Made by a program: the position numbers and the translations under genes. A model generated the notes under the pieces. The model searched no databases. It saw only the letters and a program-made list of their open reading frames with translations, and was not told the DNA's origin. From Branchiostoma floridae (lineage: Eukaryota > Chordata > Leptocardii > Amphioxiformes > Branchiostomatidae), in assembly GCF_000003815.2 (NCBI RefSeq), contig NC_049994.1:12776662-12840661 (forward strand): a stretch of DNA of 64,000 bases. The letters are read 5' to 3'. Numbering within the stretch: the first letter of the stretch is position 1; each line of letters begins with the position of its first letter. Of the stretch, positions 63,020 through 64,000 are shown piece by piece.

Positions 63020-64000
63020 GTGTAAGACAAGTATGGAAATGAGCCATTGTAGAATTTTGTACTGTCTTAGAGATGTTATATGTTGAAATTGTACCATGGG
63101 CATTTCACACCTGCTTAAAGACAAGTGCGAAAAGAAGACAATTGCATGTTTGTTACAGAAACTTGTCTGTCAATGATTATTTGTGTCGTACTGACCACCA
63201 AAATAGAAGACAACTTTGAAAATAATACACTCGCATGTTTATGAAAAGAAAGGGTATCTTAATAATGCTATATATGTTCTAAATCAGTAAACTGTACAGA
63301 AAATCAACAGACTAGACATCTACGATAGAATTTAGAAAAAAAATTCTCTGACCAAATACCACATTGAAAGTTACGCACACTTGTATGTTGTGAGTTTACT
63401 GTACAGTCGTCAGTGAAGCCTTTCCGTCCCAACTACAGTGCCACATATAAACAGGCGACACGAGTGTGTGAATCAGACGTCCAACATGTTTTATTGAGTA
63501 GCCTGACTAAAATCAAGCCCCTAGCGGCCGGCCCTACAATTGCCGCCACCCGGGGGGAGGGGGTCATTAAGCCCAGCCGGCGAGAGCTTGTGTAAACACA
63601 GGCTATTTTATTGAGCAACCAACAGAGAATATTTGCTTTTGCCTGGACCTGTTTTGACTTAGTAACTATAGAATTCAGATTTGACAGGTATTATTGGATC
63701 CAATAGATGCCTACTGTATGAGTAGTCTAGAGGCTGGCTGGGAACGTTGGAAAGAATAACAACATTTTAGACCTCTGTGTTTATCTTAATGTCGAATTAT
63801 AAAGTCGGAATATAAAGTTTACCTAATGAGTTGAACTTGTCATAAAGATAAAGTCATATTATGCTGTTCAGATTTAAACATTTATTGTCATTCAAGTTTC
63901 TGTGAGTTGCTGAGTTGATTTCAGAAAGGACCACACCATTTGGAAGAAAAGAGCAATGGTTTAAGTTTGATTTAGAGCCGTTTTCAGGATACTGAATATG
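63020..64000. other. intergenic sequence, no feature resolved
   Basis: AT-rich with one GC-rich patch (63515-63590, containing GCGGCCGGCCCTACAATTGC). Short frames at 63413-63618 on both strands are shadows of that patch. No exon, RNA gene or clear repeat could be supported. Confidence 0.4.

Overview
The window is intron-rich animal nuclear DNA with GT-AG introns, many short inverted-repeat elements, microsatellites and two initiator tRNA genes. The domain mixtures (F5/8C + somatomedin B + adhesion-type 7TM; EGF/SEA membrane mucin; WAP/Kazal/Kunitz/NTR) and the repeat style suggest an invertebrate deuterostome. A cephalochordate such as Branchiostoma is my best guess; this is inference, with no search behind it. 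I rebuilt genes by hand from splice sites, reading frames and intron phases.

Layout: (i) 1-5899 is mostly non-coding with repeats, plus weak hints of exons near 271-463 (-) and 1032-1124 (+). (ii) 5900-16889 (+) is a 12-exon gene for a ~1636-residue receptor: N-terminal hydrophobic anchor, long disordered stalk, two F5/8C-like domains, two somatomedin-B domains, a Cys-rich ectodomain and an adhesion-class 7TM bundle. (iii) 19464-49014 (+) is a large gene for a membrane mucin: signal peptide, Thr/Ala-rich region, ten EGF exons, a SEA domain with a likely self-cleavage site, further EGF exons, one TM helix and a cytoplasmic tail. The tail uses one of two exons that intron phase makes mutually exclusive. 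A 3' UTR probably runs to a poly(A) signal at 52151. (iv) 52587-61104 (+) is a 9-exon secreted inhibitor-like protein, WAP - Kazal/follistatin - Kunitz - Kunitz - NTR, resembling WFIKKN but with a Pro/Thr/Ala repeat linker where the Ig domain would be. Its third intron holds two antisense tRNA-iMet genes in a tandem duplication. (v) 62485-61915 (-) is a small secreted precursor of 97 residues with a run of eight arginines followed by a very acidic tail; it converges tail-to-tail with gene (iv).

The introns are full of foldback/MITE-like elements (several families, one with five copies inside the mucin gene), three longer candidate DNA transposons, a dead LINE fragment, minisatellites and (GT)n, (CT)n, (ATT)n and (TA)n tracts. 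A 100-N assembly gap sits inside one palindromic element. All four genes encode secreted or membrane-exposed proteins; nothing in the sequence shows that they work in one pathway.
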